DNA of 64,000 nt from Actinomadura meyerae (GCF_900188445.1 NZ_FZOR01000025.1:62001-126000), one strand, 5' to 3'; counted from the first letter of the stretch, positions 48,470 to 57,756 are shown. Translations and numbers: made by a program. The notes: generated by a model not told the origin, from the letters alone.

Positions 48470-48883
48470 ATGACCGGCGAGTACCAGTACTGGGAGAACG
48501 TCCCCACGCGGTGGAAGGACAACGACGTCTACGGGCACGTCAACAACGTCGTCCACTACTCGCTCATGGACACCGTCATCAACGAGTGGATGATCCGGAC
48601 GGCCGGTTTCGACCCGGCGACGTCCCCGTCCATCGGCCTCTGCGTCGAGTCGCACTGCGAGTACAAGGCCGAGGTCGCGTTCCCGGACACGATCAGGGTC
48701 GGGCTGCGCATCGGCAAGCTGGGCCGCTCCAGCGTCCGCTGGGAGGTCGGCATGGTCCGCGCGTCCGACGGGGCCCCCATCGCCGAGGGACACTTCGTGC
48801 ACGTCTTCGTCGACCGGGACACCCGCCGCCCGGTCGAGATCACCGGCCCCGTCCGCACCGAGATGGAGAAGCTGATCCCATGA
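48470..48883 (+). CDS. Acyl-CoA thioesterase (hotdog fold, 4HBT type)
   Basis: 137 aa from ATG 48470. The 4-hydroxybenzoyl-CoA thioesterase/YbgC motif is complete: TRWKDNDVYGHVNNVVHYSLMD with the catalytic Asp before Gly-His-Val-Asn-Asn, then the hotdog helix (VINEWMIR) and strands (CEYKAEVAFPDTIRVGLRI, SSVRWEVGMVR). It hydrolyses an acyl- or aryl-CoA. Its stop overlaps the start of the alcohol dehydrogenase gene (ATGA), so both act in one catabolic step set. Confidence 0.9.
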   Translation: MTGEYQYWENVPTRWKDNDVYGHVNNVVHYSLMDTVINEWMIRTAGFDPATSPSIGLCVESHCEYKAEVAFPDTIRVGLRIGKLGRSSVRWEVGMVRASDGAPIAEGHFVHVFVDRDTRRPVEITGPVRTEMEKLIP

Positions 48884-50001
48884 CCGAGACCCGCGCCGCC
48901 GTCCTCGTCGAGTCCGGACGCCCCGCCCCCTACGCCGAGTCCCGCCCGCTGGAGATCGCCGGCCTGCGCCTCGACCCGCCGGGCCCCGGCGAGCTGCTGG
49001 TGCGGATCGGCGCCGCGGGCCTCTGCCATTCCGACCTCTCGGTCATCAACGGCTCCCGCCCCCGCCCGCTCCCCATGGCCCTCGGCCACGAGGCCGCCGG
49101 CGAGGTCGTCGAGACCGGGCCCGGGACCGAGTTCGCGCCCGGCGACCACATCGTCCTGGCGTTCGTCCCGGCGTGCGGCCACTGCGAACGCTGTGTCGGC
49201 GGACGGCCCGCCCTCTGCGGCCCCGGCGCGCAGGCCAACGGCGCGGGCACCCTCCTCGGCGGCGGCAAGCGCTTCGTCGCCGCCGACGGCACCCGCCCCA
49301 ACCACCACCTCGGCGTCTCCGCGTTCTCCGAGTACACCGTCGTGTCGTCCCGCTCCGCCGTGAAGATCGACCCGGACCTGCCGTTCGACATCGCCGCCCT
49401 CTTCGGCTGCGCCGTCCTCACCGGCGCCGGCGCCGCCCTCTACAGCGCGGCCGTCGCTCCGGGCGACACCGTCGCCGTCTTCGGCCTCGGCGGCGTCGGC
49501 CTGTCCGCCGTCCTCGCCGCCAAGGCCGCCGGCGCCGCGACGGTCTACGCGGTCGACCTCGTCCAGGACAAGCTCGACCTGGCCGCCTCGCTCGGCGCGC
49601 ACCCCGTCCCGGGCGGTCCGGACGCCACGGACGCGATCCGCGACCTGACGTCCGGCGGCGCGGAGAAGGTCATCGACACGACGGGCGTGGTGCCCGTCCT
49701 GGAGCAGGCGTACGCCGCCACCCGCTCCGGCGGTACCACGGTGACCGTCGGCCTCCCCGCCCCCGGCGCGCCCCTGACCCTGCCCGCCCTCAGCCTCGTC
49801 GCCGAGGAGAAGACGCTGCGGGGCAGCTACCTGGGCTCCTGCGTCCCCCGCCGCGACGTGCCCCGCTTCATCGCGATGTACCGCAACGGCAACCTCCCCG
49901 TTGACGCGCTGCTCACCGGAAGCCTCCCCCTGGACGACATCAACACCGGCTTCGACCGCCTCCACACCGCCGAAGCCGTCCGCCAGGTCATCACCTTCTA
50001 A
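48880..50001 (+). CDS. Zinc-dependent alcohol dehydrogenase (MDR)
   Basis: A 373-aa medium-chain dehydrogenase. Catalytic zinc ligands are in GLCHSD and GHEAAGEV. The structural zinc loop has only three obvious cysteines spaced for metal (ACGHCERCVGGRPALC). The NAD-binding motif is GLGGVGLSAVLAAKAAGA with the ribose-binding Asp in VDLVQDKL. It falls in the class III/aryl-alcohol (S-nitrosomycothiol-related) branch by the long insert after the zinc loop. Coupled to the thioesterase. Confidence 0.92.
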   Translation: MTETRAAVLVESGRPAPYAESRPLEIAGLRLDPPGPGELLVRIGAAGLCHSDLSVINGSRPRPLPMALGHEAAGEVVETGPGTEFAPGDHIVLAFVPACGHCERCVGGRPALCGPGAQANGAGTLLGGGKRFVAADGTRPNHHLGVSAFSEYTVVSSRSAVKIDPDLPFDIAALFGCAVLTGAGAALYSAAVAPGDTVAVFGLGGVGLSAVLAAKAAGAATVYAVDLVQDKLDLAASLGAHPVPGGPDATDAIRDLTSGGAEKVIDTTGVVPVLEQAYAATRSGGTTVTVGLPAPGAPLTLPALSLVAEEKTLRGSYLGSCVPRRDVPRFIAMYRNGNLPVDALLTGSLPLDDINTGFDRLHTAEAVRQVITF

Positions 50002-50013
50002 CCTGTCCCCGGG

Positions 50014-50853
50014 TCAAGAGACAGCCCGCGCCGCAGCGAGCGCCTCCCGGTACTCGCCGAGCCACTCGGCTTCGGCCTGCTCTTCCGGAATGCCGTCCAA
50101 GCCGTCGGCCAGCAGCGCCGCCGCGGCCGTGTACTCGCCGATGCCGAGTTGCGCGACACCGATGTTGAGCGCGAAGAAGGACTGCGAATACCAGTAGACC
50201 GGCGGCGGTGGCTCGACCGCGTCCATGGAACGGTCGGCGGCCTCGTCGAGCAGCCGCCGTGCCCGCTCGGTCTCCCCGAGAGCGGCGTAGCCCTGCGCGG
50301 CCTGCAGCCGGTCGAAGGTCGCCTGGACGTGATGGCCGCCCGGAACCGCCAGCGCCGCCATCGCGGCCCGCACCACCGCCCGCGGCCGGCCCTGCCGCCG
50401 CGCGACATACCCGCGGAACGAGGTGGCGATCGCCCCGATGGTGCCGTCATCGAACTCGTCGGCGAGGTCCTCACCCCGGGCGAACAGCCCGATGGCCTGT
50501 TCGTCACGCCGGAGTGCTGCGTTCAGCCACCCCGCGTACACCGTCCACTCGGCCACCATCCGACCGAACCGGACCCGCAGCGGGCCCCGCGCGTCGCCGA
50601 GCGCCACGGTCAATGCCCCGAGCTGACTGGAGACGGGAGTGATGAGGGCGCTCGCCCCGAGCACGTCCTCCAGACGCCGCTGCCCGGCGAGAACGACGGC
50701 GAGCACATCCAGCGCGGCCGCATCGAGCCTGGCCGGACGCAGCGCGGCGAGAGTCAAGCGCTCGCTGTCATCAGGCGTGAGCCCGTCCCCGGCCCATACA
50801 ACAACCCTCAGAGCCCCGCCATCGCTCCTTGTCTCCCCAGCCCGCACGCGCAC
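50014..50853 (-). pseudogene. TPR domain of an XRE-family regulator lacking its N-terminal HTH
   Basis: About 279 aa from GTG 50853. The sequence matches the C-terminal TPR region of actinomycete XRE regulators (LTPDDSERLTLAALRPARLDAAALDVL, FGRMVAEWTVYAGWLNAALRRDEQAIGLFARG, VQATFDRLQAAQGYAALGETERARRLLDEAAD, EYTAAAALLADGLDGIP). Full-length members carry about 100 further residues with a helix-turn-helix at the N-terminus. Here the DNA upstream belongs to the pentapeptide-repeat gene. It is therefore a truncated remnant or a TPR-only protein. Confidence 0.6.
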
Positions 50854-50857
50854 TCCG

Positions 50858-51511
50858 CTAATGCAGTACCGACACGTCCGCGCCGTTGCGCCTGAACCAG
50901 CGCTCCAGCCGGATGCCCTCAAGCTCGTCGGCGACTCCGTGATCGGTGAGCACGATGGAGCCGACCACGCTGCCGGTCATGCCCCTCACCAGGGTGTTCG
51001 TGAAATCCGTGCCGCCGAGGCCGGTGAGCACCACGTTGGACTCGCGGAGATCGGCATTCCTCATGTCGCAGTCGATGAACGTGGCATCCCCGATGTCCGC
51101 CCGACGCAGATCGGCTCCGGCAAAGGACGTGCGTATGCACTCCGCCCGCCCGAGCCGGACCCCGTGCATCCGAGCCCCGGCGAAGTCCGCCCCGCTGAGG
51201 AACGCCTTGACGAAATCAGCGCGCGCCAGATCGGCACCACGGAAGTTCGCCCTCTCGCAGTGCGCTCTCCAGAACACGCAACGGCCGAGGCCGCAGCCGG
51301 AGAAGTCCGACCCGCTCAACCAGGCCTCGATGAAGTCCGCGCCGGTGAGATCCGCGCCCCGGAAGTCGAGATCGAGCGCGTAGAGAGTCGATACTGCGGT
51401 CCGCCCGCGCAGTGCCGCGACCGCTTCCGGGTCGAGCGGCCAGGCACCGGGCTCCCACGGGCGACCACGGATACCAGATGACCCTGCCGCTGCTTGTTCT
51501 GGCCGGTCCAT
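50858..51511 (-). CDS. Pentapeptide-repeat protein
   Basis: 217 aa from ATG 51511, with GGGAGG upstream. Residues about 55-180 carry tandem A(D/N)LxX pentapeptides (LDFRGADLTGADF, SGSDFSGCGLGRCVF, ANFRGADLARADFVKAF, ADFAGARMHGVRL, SFAGADLRRADIGDATF, CDMRNADLRESNVVL), predicting a right-handed quadrilateral beta-helix. Some family members (Qnr, MfpA) protect gyrase as DNA mimics, but the acidic surface pattern cannot be judged by eye. Function unassigned. Confidence 0.9.
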   Translation of the reverse strand: MDRPEQAAAGSSGIRGRPWEPGAWPLDPEAVAALRGRTAVSTLYALDLDFRGADLTGADFIEAWLSGSDFSGCGLGRCVFWRAHCERANFRGADLARADFVKAFLSGADFAGARMHGVRLGRAECIRTSFAGADLRRADIGDATFIDCDMRNADLRESNVVLTGLGGTDFTNTLVRGMTGSVVGSIVLTDHGVADELEGIRLERWFRRNGADVSVLH

Positions 51512-51573
51512 CGAACCTCCCGTCCGACGGATTGTCAGGGTAAAGGTCGGCGGCGCGTCCCGGTAGGGGGCGG

Positions 51574-52305
51574 TCAGGTCAGTACTTGGGTTGTGAGGAG
51601 TTGCTCGAAGTCCTTCTCGAACGACTCGTAGAGGGTGCGGAGGGCTGGGCCCGGCCAGGCGGGTGGGAGTAGGGGCGCGGGGAGGAGCGGGTCGCTCAGG
51701 AGGTGGCGGAGGACGGCGGCGGCCAGGGTGAAGCGGTCGGCGATGTCGGTCGCCTCGGTCAGGGCCGTGCGGAGGGTCTCGGCCTTGGACGTCCAGGCGT
51801 CCAGGTCCCAGAGGGTGGCGGCCAGTGAGGCGGGGTCCTCTTCGGGGCGGCCCGTCAGGAAGGTGCACTGGCGGACGACCGGGTCCGGGCGGGTGCGGGT
51901 CAGGTTCGCGGGGCGCAGCCAGGTGCCCTCGCGGAGTTCGGCGAGGCGGAGCGCGGACATGGCCTGGCGCAGGGCGGTGCGGTCGGCGGCGGGGCGGCGC
52001 TCGGCGGTGATCACGGCGATCTCCCAGGTGCCGTCCCAGGGGCGCGTCGGCGGGCGGCGGGCCTCGTCCTGGCGGGCCTGGCGGGCGAGGAGGCGGTCGG
52101 TGAGCGCGTACCCGCCGGCGGACTGGACGAGGTCGTCGGAGGCCACCATGCGGGAGAGCGCGACGCGGACCGTCCCCTCGGCGATGCCGAACAGGTCGCC
52201 GACGCGGACGAGGTGGCGGGCCGGGAGCCGGGGCGGGTGGACGCCGAGCAGCGTGCTCAGCACGACCGAGCGCGCGGTGAGCGGGCGGATGTCCGGGTGG
52301 TCCAT
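51574..52305 (-). CDS. PaaX-family transcriptional regulator
   Basis: A 243-aa protein with the PaaX winged helix at the N-terminus (LTARSVVLSTLLGVHPPRLP, VRVGDLFGIAEGTVRVALSRMVASDDLVQSAGGYALT) and a PaaX-type C-terminal domain (WDGTWEIAVITAERRPAADRTALRQAMSALRLAELREGTWLRP over two strands). PaaX binds phenylacetyl-CoA to derepress aromatic catabolism. Many actinomycete paralogues regulate acyl-CoA dehydrogenase and enoyl-CoA genes. No paa genes lie beside it, so its targets are unknown. Confidence 0.9.
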   Translation of the reverse strand: MDHPDIRPLTARSVVLSTLLGVHPPRLPARHLVRVGDLFGIAEGTVRVALSRMVASDDLVQSAGGYALTDRLLARQARQDEARRPPTRPWDGTWEIAVITAERRPAADRTALRQAMSALRLAELREGTWLRPANLTRTRPDPVVRQCTFLTGRPEEDPASLAATLWDLDAWTSKAETLRTALTEATDIADRFTLAAAVLRHLLSDPLLPAPLLPPAWPGPALRTLYESFEKDFEQLLTTQVLT

Positions 52306-52318
52306 GGCGGGCTCGACC

Positions 52319-53467
52319 CTACCCGGCCAGCGGGTTCCGTTCGGGGACGGTCCAGGCGGTGTGCAGGGGGAGGCGGATCGTGGCGATGAGGCCGCCGCCG
52401 GGACGGGGGGTGAGGTCGAGGGCGCCGTCGTGCGCCCGGACGATGCTGCGCACGATGGCCAGCCCGAGGCCGACGCCCGCGTGCTCGTCGGTGCGCTGGC
52501 GCTGCGTGCCGCGCTGGAACGGTTCGGTGAGGGTCGGGATCAGCTCCGGCGGCACCGGCCGTCCGGTGTTCTCGACCTGCAGGACGCTCGCGCCGTGCCG
52601 CGCTTCGGTGTGGACGGTCACGGTGCCGCCGGTGGGCAGGTTGTGGACGATGGCGTTCTGGACGAGGTTCGTCACCAGTTGCAGGAGGAGTTCGGCGGAG
52701 CCGAGGGTCTGCGCCTTCTCGCCGGTGACGGCGAGCGTGATCTGGCGCCGTTCGGCGAAGGGGAGCAGTGTTTCGGCGGCCTCCTCGGCGACGAGGGACA
52801 GGTTGACCACCTCGCGGGCGAAGTTCCTGCGGTCGGCGCGGCTGAGCAGGAGAAGGGCCTGCGTGAGGTCGATCGCCCGCGTGTTGACGGTGTGGAGGCG
52901 TTCGATGAGCTGGTCCCGGCCCCGCGCGGGGTCGTTGCGGGCGACGTCGAGGAGCGTCTGCGAGATCGCCAGCGGGGTGCGCAGTTCGTGGGAGGCGTTC
53001 GCGGCGAACCTCCGCTGCTCGGCGACATGGGATTCGAGCGTTTCGAGCATGGTGTCGAAGACGTCGGCGAGTTCGCGGAACTCGTCGGCGGGGCCTTCCA
53101 GGCGGATCCGGTGGGACAGCGATCCGCTGGACGCCAGCCGTGCCGCGTCCGCGATCCGGGTGAGCGGTGCGAGCATCCGGCCGGCGAGGAGCCATCCTCC
53201 GACCAGGCCGAACACCAGCAGGAAGGCCATCGCCGTCGCCGCGCGGGGGACGAAGGCGCGCTGGAGGTCTTCTCGGCCGGGGACGAACCTCGGTCCCGGC
53301 CCCCCGGGCCGGTCGTTCCCTCCCCCGAGTTGGATGGCCCCATCGGGCACGTACCGCAGGAGGAACACCCAGACCACGGCCAGCAGGAGGGCCCCGGCGA
53401 GCATGAGGAAGCCGGCGTAGCTGAGGGTGAGTTTCAGCCGGGCGCTGAGCCCTGGGCGCCTGTCCAT
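52319..53467 (-). CDS. Sensor histidine kinase with HAMP domain (orphan here)
   Basis: A 382-aa class I kinase. Two membrane helices (about 12-38 and 78-95) flank a short extracellular loop of about 38 residues rich in Gly/Pro/Asn. HAMP follows (AGRMLAPLTRIADAARLASSGSLSHRI), then the H box NASHELRTPLA (His160), N box TNLVQNAIVHN, and the G1 and G2 boxes VENTGRPV and GVGLGLAIVRSIV. No response regulator gene is adjacent. Upstream is a VanY-like peptidase gene on the same strand after a 256-bp gap. Confidence 0.92.
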   Translation of the reverse strand: MDRRPGLSARLKLTLSYAGFLMLAGALLLAVVWVFLLRYVPDGAIQLGGGNDRPGGPGPRFVPGREDLQRAFVPRAATAMAFLLVFGLVGGWLLAGRMLAPLTRIADAARLASSGSLSHRIRLEGPADEFRELADVFDTMLETLESHVAEQRRFAANASHELRTPLAISQTLLDVARNDPARGRDQLIERLHTVNTRAIDLTQALLLLSRADRRNFAREVVNLSLVAEEAAETLLPFAERRQITLAVTGEKAQTLGSAELLLQLVTNLVQNAIVHNLPTGGTVTVHTEARHGASVLQVENTGRPVPPELIPTLTEPFQRGTQRQRTDEHAGVGLGLAIVRSIVRAHDGALDLTPRPGGGLIATIRLPLHTAWTVPERNPLAG

Positions 53468-53723
53468 ACCTGCAGGTTAAGCGGCGTCCCATATCGCCGG
53501 CATATGCAAAACCCGACGTCAGCCGGGCCCGGCGCACGGGGGAGACCGCCGGCGCGTTGGCTGCGGGGTCGGCCCGGTCGGCCAGCGGAAGATGCCCCAT
53601 GACGCCCACGATGCGGATCCTGCGCGCGCGCTGGGCGCGGTGGGCGCGCTGAGCGAGACGGAGCAGTTCGTCCCACCGTTCGCGGGGGGGCAGCCTCGCT
53701 CTCAACGGGAATCGCGACCCTAT

Positions 53724-54302
53724 TCACGGGCGCCTCCGCAGAAATTCGGCCGGATTCGCGTACATCGGCGGACGCCGTTCGGCGGCATCGGGATGCGGCA
53801 GTTGGATCGGCTCGACGACGCGGTACTCGAAGTGCCACCACTCATTCCGGTAGATGCGGTAGAGCCCGTACCGCCCGCCGTGCCGTTCGAGCCACTGCGC
53901 GCCCTCCGTCGGACGAACGTCGATCGCGAGGCCCCGCACATGGCTGGACTCGTCCGGCGGCAGCACCCGGCGCCGCGCCGCCGGCACCGAGCCGGTGCGC
54001 CGCACCTCCGTCCAGAAGAGCCGGTGCTGCTCCGCCGCGTCCCGGTACCCCGAGGTGAGGCCGATCAGCTGCCCGTCCCGCCAGAACGCCTCGGCCCGCG
54101 CGTGCGTGAACGCCGCCAGCGTTTCCGGCGCCAGCCCGCGGAGGTCCTCGGCCGGGAAGCGCAGGCTCAACGCCCACTGGCAGGCCAGGAAACGGGCGCG
54201 GCCCGGTGCGCGGCAGAAGGCGATCGGCACCAGCAGCACCGCCAGGAGCCGGGTGGCGACCGCCAGGACGCGCACCTTCAGCGCCGAGGATGAGTGCGCC
54301 AC
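53724..54302 (-). CDS. M15 D-Ala-D-Ala carboxypeptidase (VanY/DdcY-like)
   Basis: A 192-aa protein. A hydrophobic N-terminal segment (about 8-30) is a signal or anchor. The zinc peptidase motifs are complete: SSHVRGLAIDV (His121, Asp128) and NEWWHFEY (Glu154, His157), preceded by LTSGYRDAAEQ. VanY-type enzymes remove terminal D-Ala from peptidoglycan precursors or stem peptides. The histidine kinase downstream on the same strand invites comparison with VanS, but no vanR, vanH, vanA or vanX is seen. Confidence 0.9.
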   Translation of the reverse strand: MAHSSSALKVRVLAVATRLLAVLLVPIAFCRAPGRARFLACQWALSLRFPAEDLRGLAPETLAAFTHARAEAFWRDGQLIGLTSGYRDAAEQHRLFWTEVRRTGSVPAARRRVLPPDESSHVRGLAIDVRPTEGAQWLERHGGRYGLYRIYRNEWWHFEYRVVEPIQLPHPDAAERRPPMYANPAEFLRRRP

Positions 54303-54407
54303 GGCTCACCGCCGAAGGGGCAGGTCGTGGGCGGGGCCTCGGGCGGTCGAGGAGTGGAATGCGCTCTGGTGCATGCCTCCACTGAAGGCGGACGGCTGTT
54401 GCGGTGC

Positions 54408-54427
54408 CGTATGCGGTTTTCCATACG
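54408..54427. promoter_or_regulatory. Palindrome upstream of AidB-like gene
   Basis: CGTATG / CATACG perfect arms separated by 8 bp, about 76 bases before the acyl-CoA dehydrogenase start; TetR-type operator candidate. Confidence 0.4.
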
Positions 54428-54502
54428 CTCGCGATACACCGGCGCCCGGCCGATGCTGTTACAGGGTTCCATCATGTGACGGAGAAGCGTAATGTCGGGT
54501 TC

Positions 54503-56263
54503 ATGACGTCCTATCTGATCGAGCCGTTCGACCGGCTGCCGTTCGGCGGCGCGGAGAAGGCGCGCCGGTACGCGACCGAGCGCTACCAGGGGGCCGTGGG
54601 CCGCAACTGGTACGACTGCGACCCCACTCTGCGGTTCCTCATGCGGCGCCACCTCGGGGACGGGTTCGGCTGGGCCGAGCCGCGGCTGAAGGAGATGGGC
54701 GCGCTGATGGGCGGGCCGATCGCCGATCGCGCCGAGGAGACCGACCGCAACCCGCCGCGGCTGGAGAAGTACGACCGGTGGGGACGCGACGTCAGCGAGG
54801 TCGTCATGCCGCCGTCGTTCGAGGCGGCCCGGCGGGACCTCGTCGCGACGTCGTTCACGCGGCCCGACTTCGTCGCGGAGGCGAAGGCCAACGGGGTCGA
54901 CCCGGCGCCGCTGGGCGTGGCCTGGAGCTACCTGCTGGACCAGGCCGACATCGGCATGGCCTGCGCGCTCGGGACCGGCGGCGACATGGTCGTCCGGCTG
55001 ACCGAGATGTTCGCGCCCGAGGACGTCCGGGAGCGGGTGCGGGACCTGTTCGCCGCCGGGGAGATGTCCGGCGAGGCGGCACAGATGCTGACGGAGCGGT
55101 CAGGCGGGTCGGATCTGGGCGCGCTGGAGTCGACGGCGTCCAAGGACGGGGACGCCTGGCGGCTCAACGGGTTCAAGTGGTTCGCGTCCAACGCCAACGG
55201 GTCCGCGTTCGTGGTGCTGGCGAAGTCGGAGGGCGCCGCCGACGGGGTCCGGGGGATCGCGCCGTTCCTCGTCCTCAGGGAGCGGCGGGACGGGACGCGC
55301 AACGGCGTCCGCATCCGCCGCCTCAAGGACAAGCTCGGCACGCGCTCGGTGGCCTCGGCGGAGATCGAGTTCACGGACGCGGAGGCGTTCCTGCTGGCCC
55401 CGTCGTCCAGCGCCGGGCAGGGCGGCGACGGCAAGGGACTCGCCCGCATGATGGAGCTGACGAACGGGGCGCGCCTGGGCATCTCGATGATGGGCGTCGG
55501 CTGCGCGCGGCGGGCCCTGGTCGAGTCGCTCTGCTACGCGCGGGCGCGCGAGGCGTTCGGTGCCCCGCTGGCCGACCAGCCGCTCATGCGGCGCAAGCTC
55601 GCCGAGCTGATCGTGGAGACCGAGGCCGCGCAGGCCCTCGTGTTCGACGGCTATCTGGGACGCCCGAGGCTGCGCATCGGGGCGGCGCTCATCAAGCTGA
55701 GGGCGGCCAGGCTCGGTGTGACGGCCGCCAGCGACGCCATCGAGATCCACGGCGGGAACGGCTACATCGAGCAGTGGCCGGTGGCGCGCATCCTGCGCGA
55801 CGCTCAGGTCAACCCCATCTGGGAGGGCGGTGACAACGTCCTGTGCCTGGACGTCCGCCGCGCCATCGAACGGCAGGACGCGCACGAGCCGTTCCTGGAG
55901 AGGCTCACCGAGGCCGTCCGGCAGGCGCCGCCGGGCGACGACGCCACGGCCGGGCTGGTCGGCGACCGCATCGGTCATCTCCGCGAGGCCATAGACAGGT
56001 GGCGCGGCCTGGACAGGACCGTCGCCGAGGCGCGGCTCTTCCCGCTCGCCCAGTACATGGCGGACGTCTATGCGGCAGCCTTGCTGCTGGAGCAGGCGGG
56101 CTGGGAGCGCGCCGACTCCGGCACGGACCGCAAGGCGCTCGTCGCCCGGCTCTACGCCCGGACGCACCTCGCCGACGCCGGCCCGCTGCGCGCGATCGAC
56201 GCGCCCGCGGAGGAGCTCGACCGCTTCGGCGAGCTGGCGGACGGCGCGTTCACCGGCGGCTGA
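54503..56263 (+). CDS. Acyl-CoA dehydrogenase, AidB-like
   Basis: A 586-aa flavoprotein. The acyl-CoA dehydrogenase fold is seen in the FAD/substrate region EMSGEAAQMLTERSGGSDLGALES, KDKLGTRSVASAEIEF, and the C-terminal segment SDAIEIHGGNGYIEQWPVARILRDAQVNPIWEGGDNVLCLDV. The extra N- and C-terminal parts and overall length match the AidB/DNA-alkylation-response group rather than fatty-acid oxidation enzymes. The catalytic Glu of typical members is not at the usual place. No clear Shine-Dalgarno sits before ATG 54503. Confidence 0.9.
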   Translation: MTSYLIEPFDRLPFGGAEKARRYATERYQGAVGRNWYDCDPTLRFLMRRHLGDGFGWAEPRLKEMGALMGGPIADRAEETDRNPPRLEKYDRWGRDVSEVVMPPSFEAARRDLVATSFTRPDFVAEAKANGVDPAPLGVAWSYLLDQADIGMACALGTGGDMVVRLTEMFAPEDVRERVRDLFAAGEMSGEAAQMLTERSGGSDLGALESTASKDGDAWRLNGFKWFASNANGSAFVVLAKSEGAADGVRGIAPFLVLRERRDGTRNGVRIRRLKDKLGTRSVASAEIEFTDAEAFLLAPSSSAGQGGDGKGLARMMELTNGARLGISMMGVGCARRALVESLCYARAREAFGAPLADQPLMRRKLAELIVETEAAQALVFDGYLGRPRLRIGAALIKLRAARLGVTAASDAIEIHGGNGYIEQWPVARILRDAQVNPIWEGGDNVLCLDVRRAIERQDAHEPFLERLTEAVRQAPPGDDATAGLVGDRIGHLREAIDRWRGLDRTVAEARLFPLAQYMADVYAAALLLEQAGWERADSGTDRKALVARLYARTHLADAGPLRAIDAPAEELDRFGELADGAFTGG

Positions 56264-56372
56264 GCGGGAGGCCGGGGCGGGGGCGGCCCGGCGCCTACGG
56301 GAATCGTTGACCGAACGCGATTCGGCCCCGTAGGTTCCTGGGTGGCGGCAGCCCCGATCGAGGAGCAGAGCG

Positions 56373-57620
56373 ATGACGCTTACCGTGGCCGAGGCGGGCC
56401 TCGACCTCGCCGACCCGCACGCCTACGCCGACGACCGCCGGCTGCACGCGTCCCTCGCGCTGCTGCGCCGCGAGTCGCCGGTGCACCGGGTGGACGCCCC
56501 CGAGTACGAGCCGTTCTGGGCGATCACCAAGCACGAGGACGTCCTGGAGATCGAGCGCAACCACCAGATCTTCCTCAACGCGCCGCGCCCCCTGCTCGGC
56601 ACCGCCGAGTTCGACCGGCTGAACCGGGAGCGGGCCGAGCAGGGCATCGCGCTGCGCACGCTCATCCACATGGACGACCCCGACCACCGGGTCATCCGGG
56701 CGATCGGCGCGGACTGGTTCCGGCCGCGCGCCATGCGGGCGCTGGAGCCGCGCATCAAGGAGCTCGCGAAACGGTACGTCGACCGGATGGTGGAGCTGGG
56801 CGGCGAATGCGACTTCGCCCAGGAGGTCGCCGTCCATTTCCCGCTGTACGTGATCCTGTCGCTCCTCGGGCTCCCCGAGAGCGACTTCGGCCGCATGCTG
56901 AAGCTGACGCAGGAGCTGTTCGGCGGGGACGACGCGGAGTTCCAGCGCGGCACGACCAACGAGGAGAAGCTCCAGGTCCTGCTCGACTTCTTCGCGTACT
57001 TCCAGGAGCTGACGGTCGCGCGCCGCAAGGACCCGACCGACGACCTCGCGTCCGCCATCGCCAACGCGCGGGTCGACGGCGAGCCGCTCAACGACTTCGA
57101 CACCGCCTCGTACTACGTCATCATCGCGACGGCCGGGCACGACACCACCAGCGCGACGATCTCCGGCGGCCTGCACGCCCTCATGGAGCACCCCGACCAG
57201 CTCAAGCGGCTCCAGGAGAAGCCGGAGCTGATGCCGTTCGCGGTGGACGAGATGATCCGCTGGGTCACCCCGGTCAAGGAGTTCATGCGCACCGCCACGC
57301 AGGACTACGAACTGCGCGGCACGACCATCCGGGAGGGCGACGCCGTCCTGCTCTCCTACCCGTCCGCGAACCGCGACGAGGACGTCTTCGACGAACCGTT
57401 CACGTTCGACGTCGGCCGCGACCCGAACAAGCACCTCGCGTTCGGTTTCGGCGTCCACTACTGCCTCGGCGCCGCGCTCGCCCGCATGGAGATCCGCGCG
57501 TTCTACGAGGAACTGCTTCCGCGCCTCCGCTCGATCGAGCCGGCCGGAGAGCCGGTGGGCATCGCCACCACCTTCGTCGGCGGGCTGAAGCGCCTCCCCG
57601 TCCGCTACTCCATCGCCTGA
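56373..57620 (+). CDS. Cytochrome P450
   Basis: A 415-aa soluble P450. The I helix has ATAGHDTTSATISGG with the oxygen-activating Gly-His-Asp-Thr-Thr, the K helix has DEMIRW (Glu and Arg of ExxR), and the haem loop is FGFGVHYCLGAALA with Cys near 364. The closest remembered pattern is the CYP108/linalool-8-monooxygenase-like group. Partner ferredoxin genes are not adjacent. A zinc alcohol dehydrogenase follows after 136 bases, so hydroxylation followed by alcohol oxidation of a hydrophobic compound is a reasonable guess. Confidence 0.93.
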   Translation: MTLTVAEAGLDLADPHAYADDRRLHASLALLRRESPVHRVDAPEYEPFWAITKHEDVLEIERNHQIFLNAPRPLLGTAEFDRLNRERAEQGIALRTLIHMDDPDHRVIRAIGADWFRPRAMRALEPRIKELAKRYVDRMVELGGECDFAQEVAVHFPLYVILSLLGLPESDFGRMLKLTQELFGGDDAEFQRGTTNEEKLQVLLDFFAYFQELTVARRKDPTDDLASAIANARVDGEPLNDFDTASYYVIIATAGHDTTSATISGGLHALMEHPDQLKRLQEKPELMPFAVDEMIRWVTPVKEFMRTATQDYELRGTTIREGDAVLLSYPSANRDEDVFDEPFTFDVGRDPNKHLAFGFGVHYCLGAALARMEIRAFYEELLPRLRSIEPAGEPVGIATTFVGGLKRLPVRYSIA

Positions 57621-57690
57621 ACCGCCTCCAACTGCCTGAACCGCCTCCACCGCCTGAACCGCCTCCACCGCCTGAAGCGCGCCTCCCTCT
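57615..57690. repeat. Four 18-19 bp tandem repeats across the P450 stop codon
   Basis: Units starting at 57615, 57634, 57652 and 57670 read GCCTGAACCGCCTCCACC with small changes. The first contains the P450 TGA stop, and each later copy carries its own TGA in register with the unit. Confidence 0.9.
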
Positions 57691-57756
57691 GGAGCGCGTT
57701 CCTCCGCCCGACCGGAGCGCCTCCCCTCCGCCCTCCCTCCCCCGAAGGAAGCCCTG

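Noticed and set aside
53468..53723. Possible vanR remnant between the histidine kinase and VanY genes
   Set aside because: No receiver or winged-helix motif could be read in any frame.
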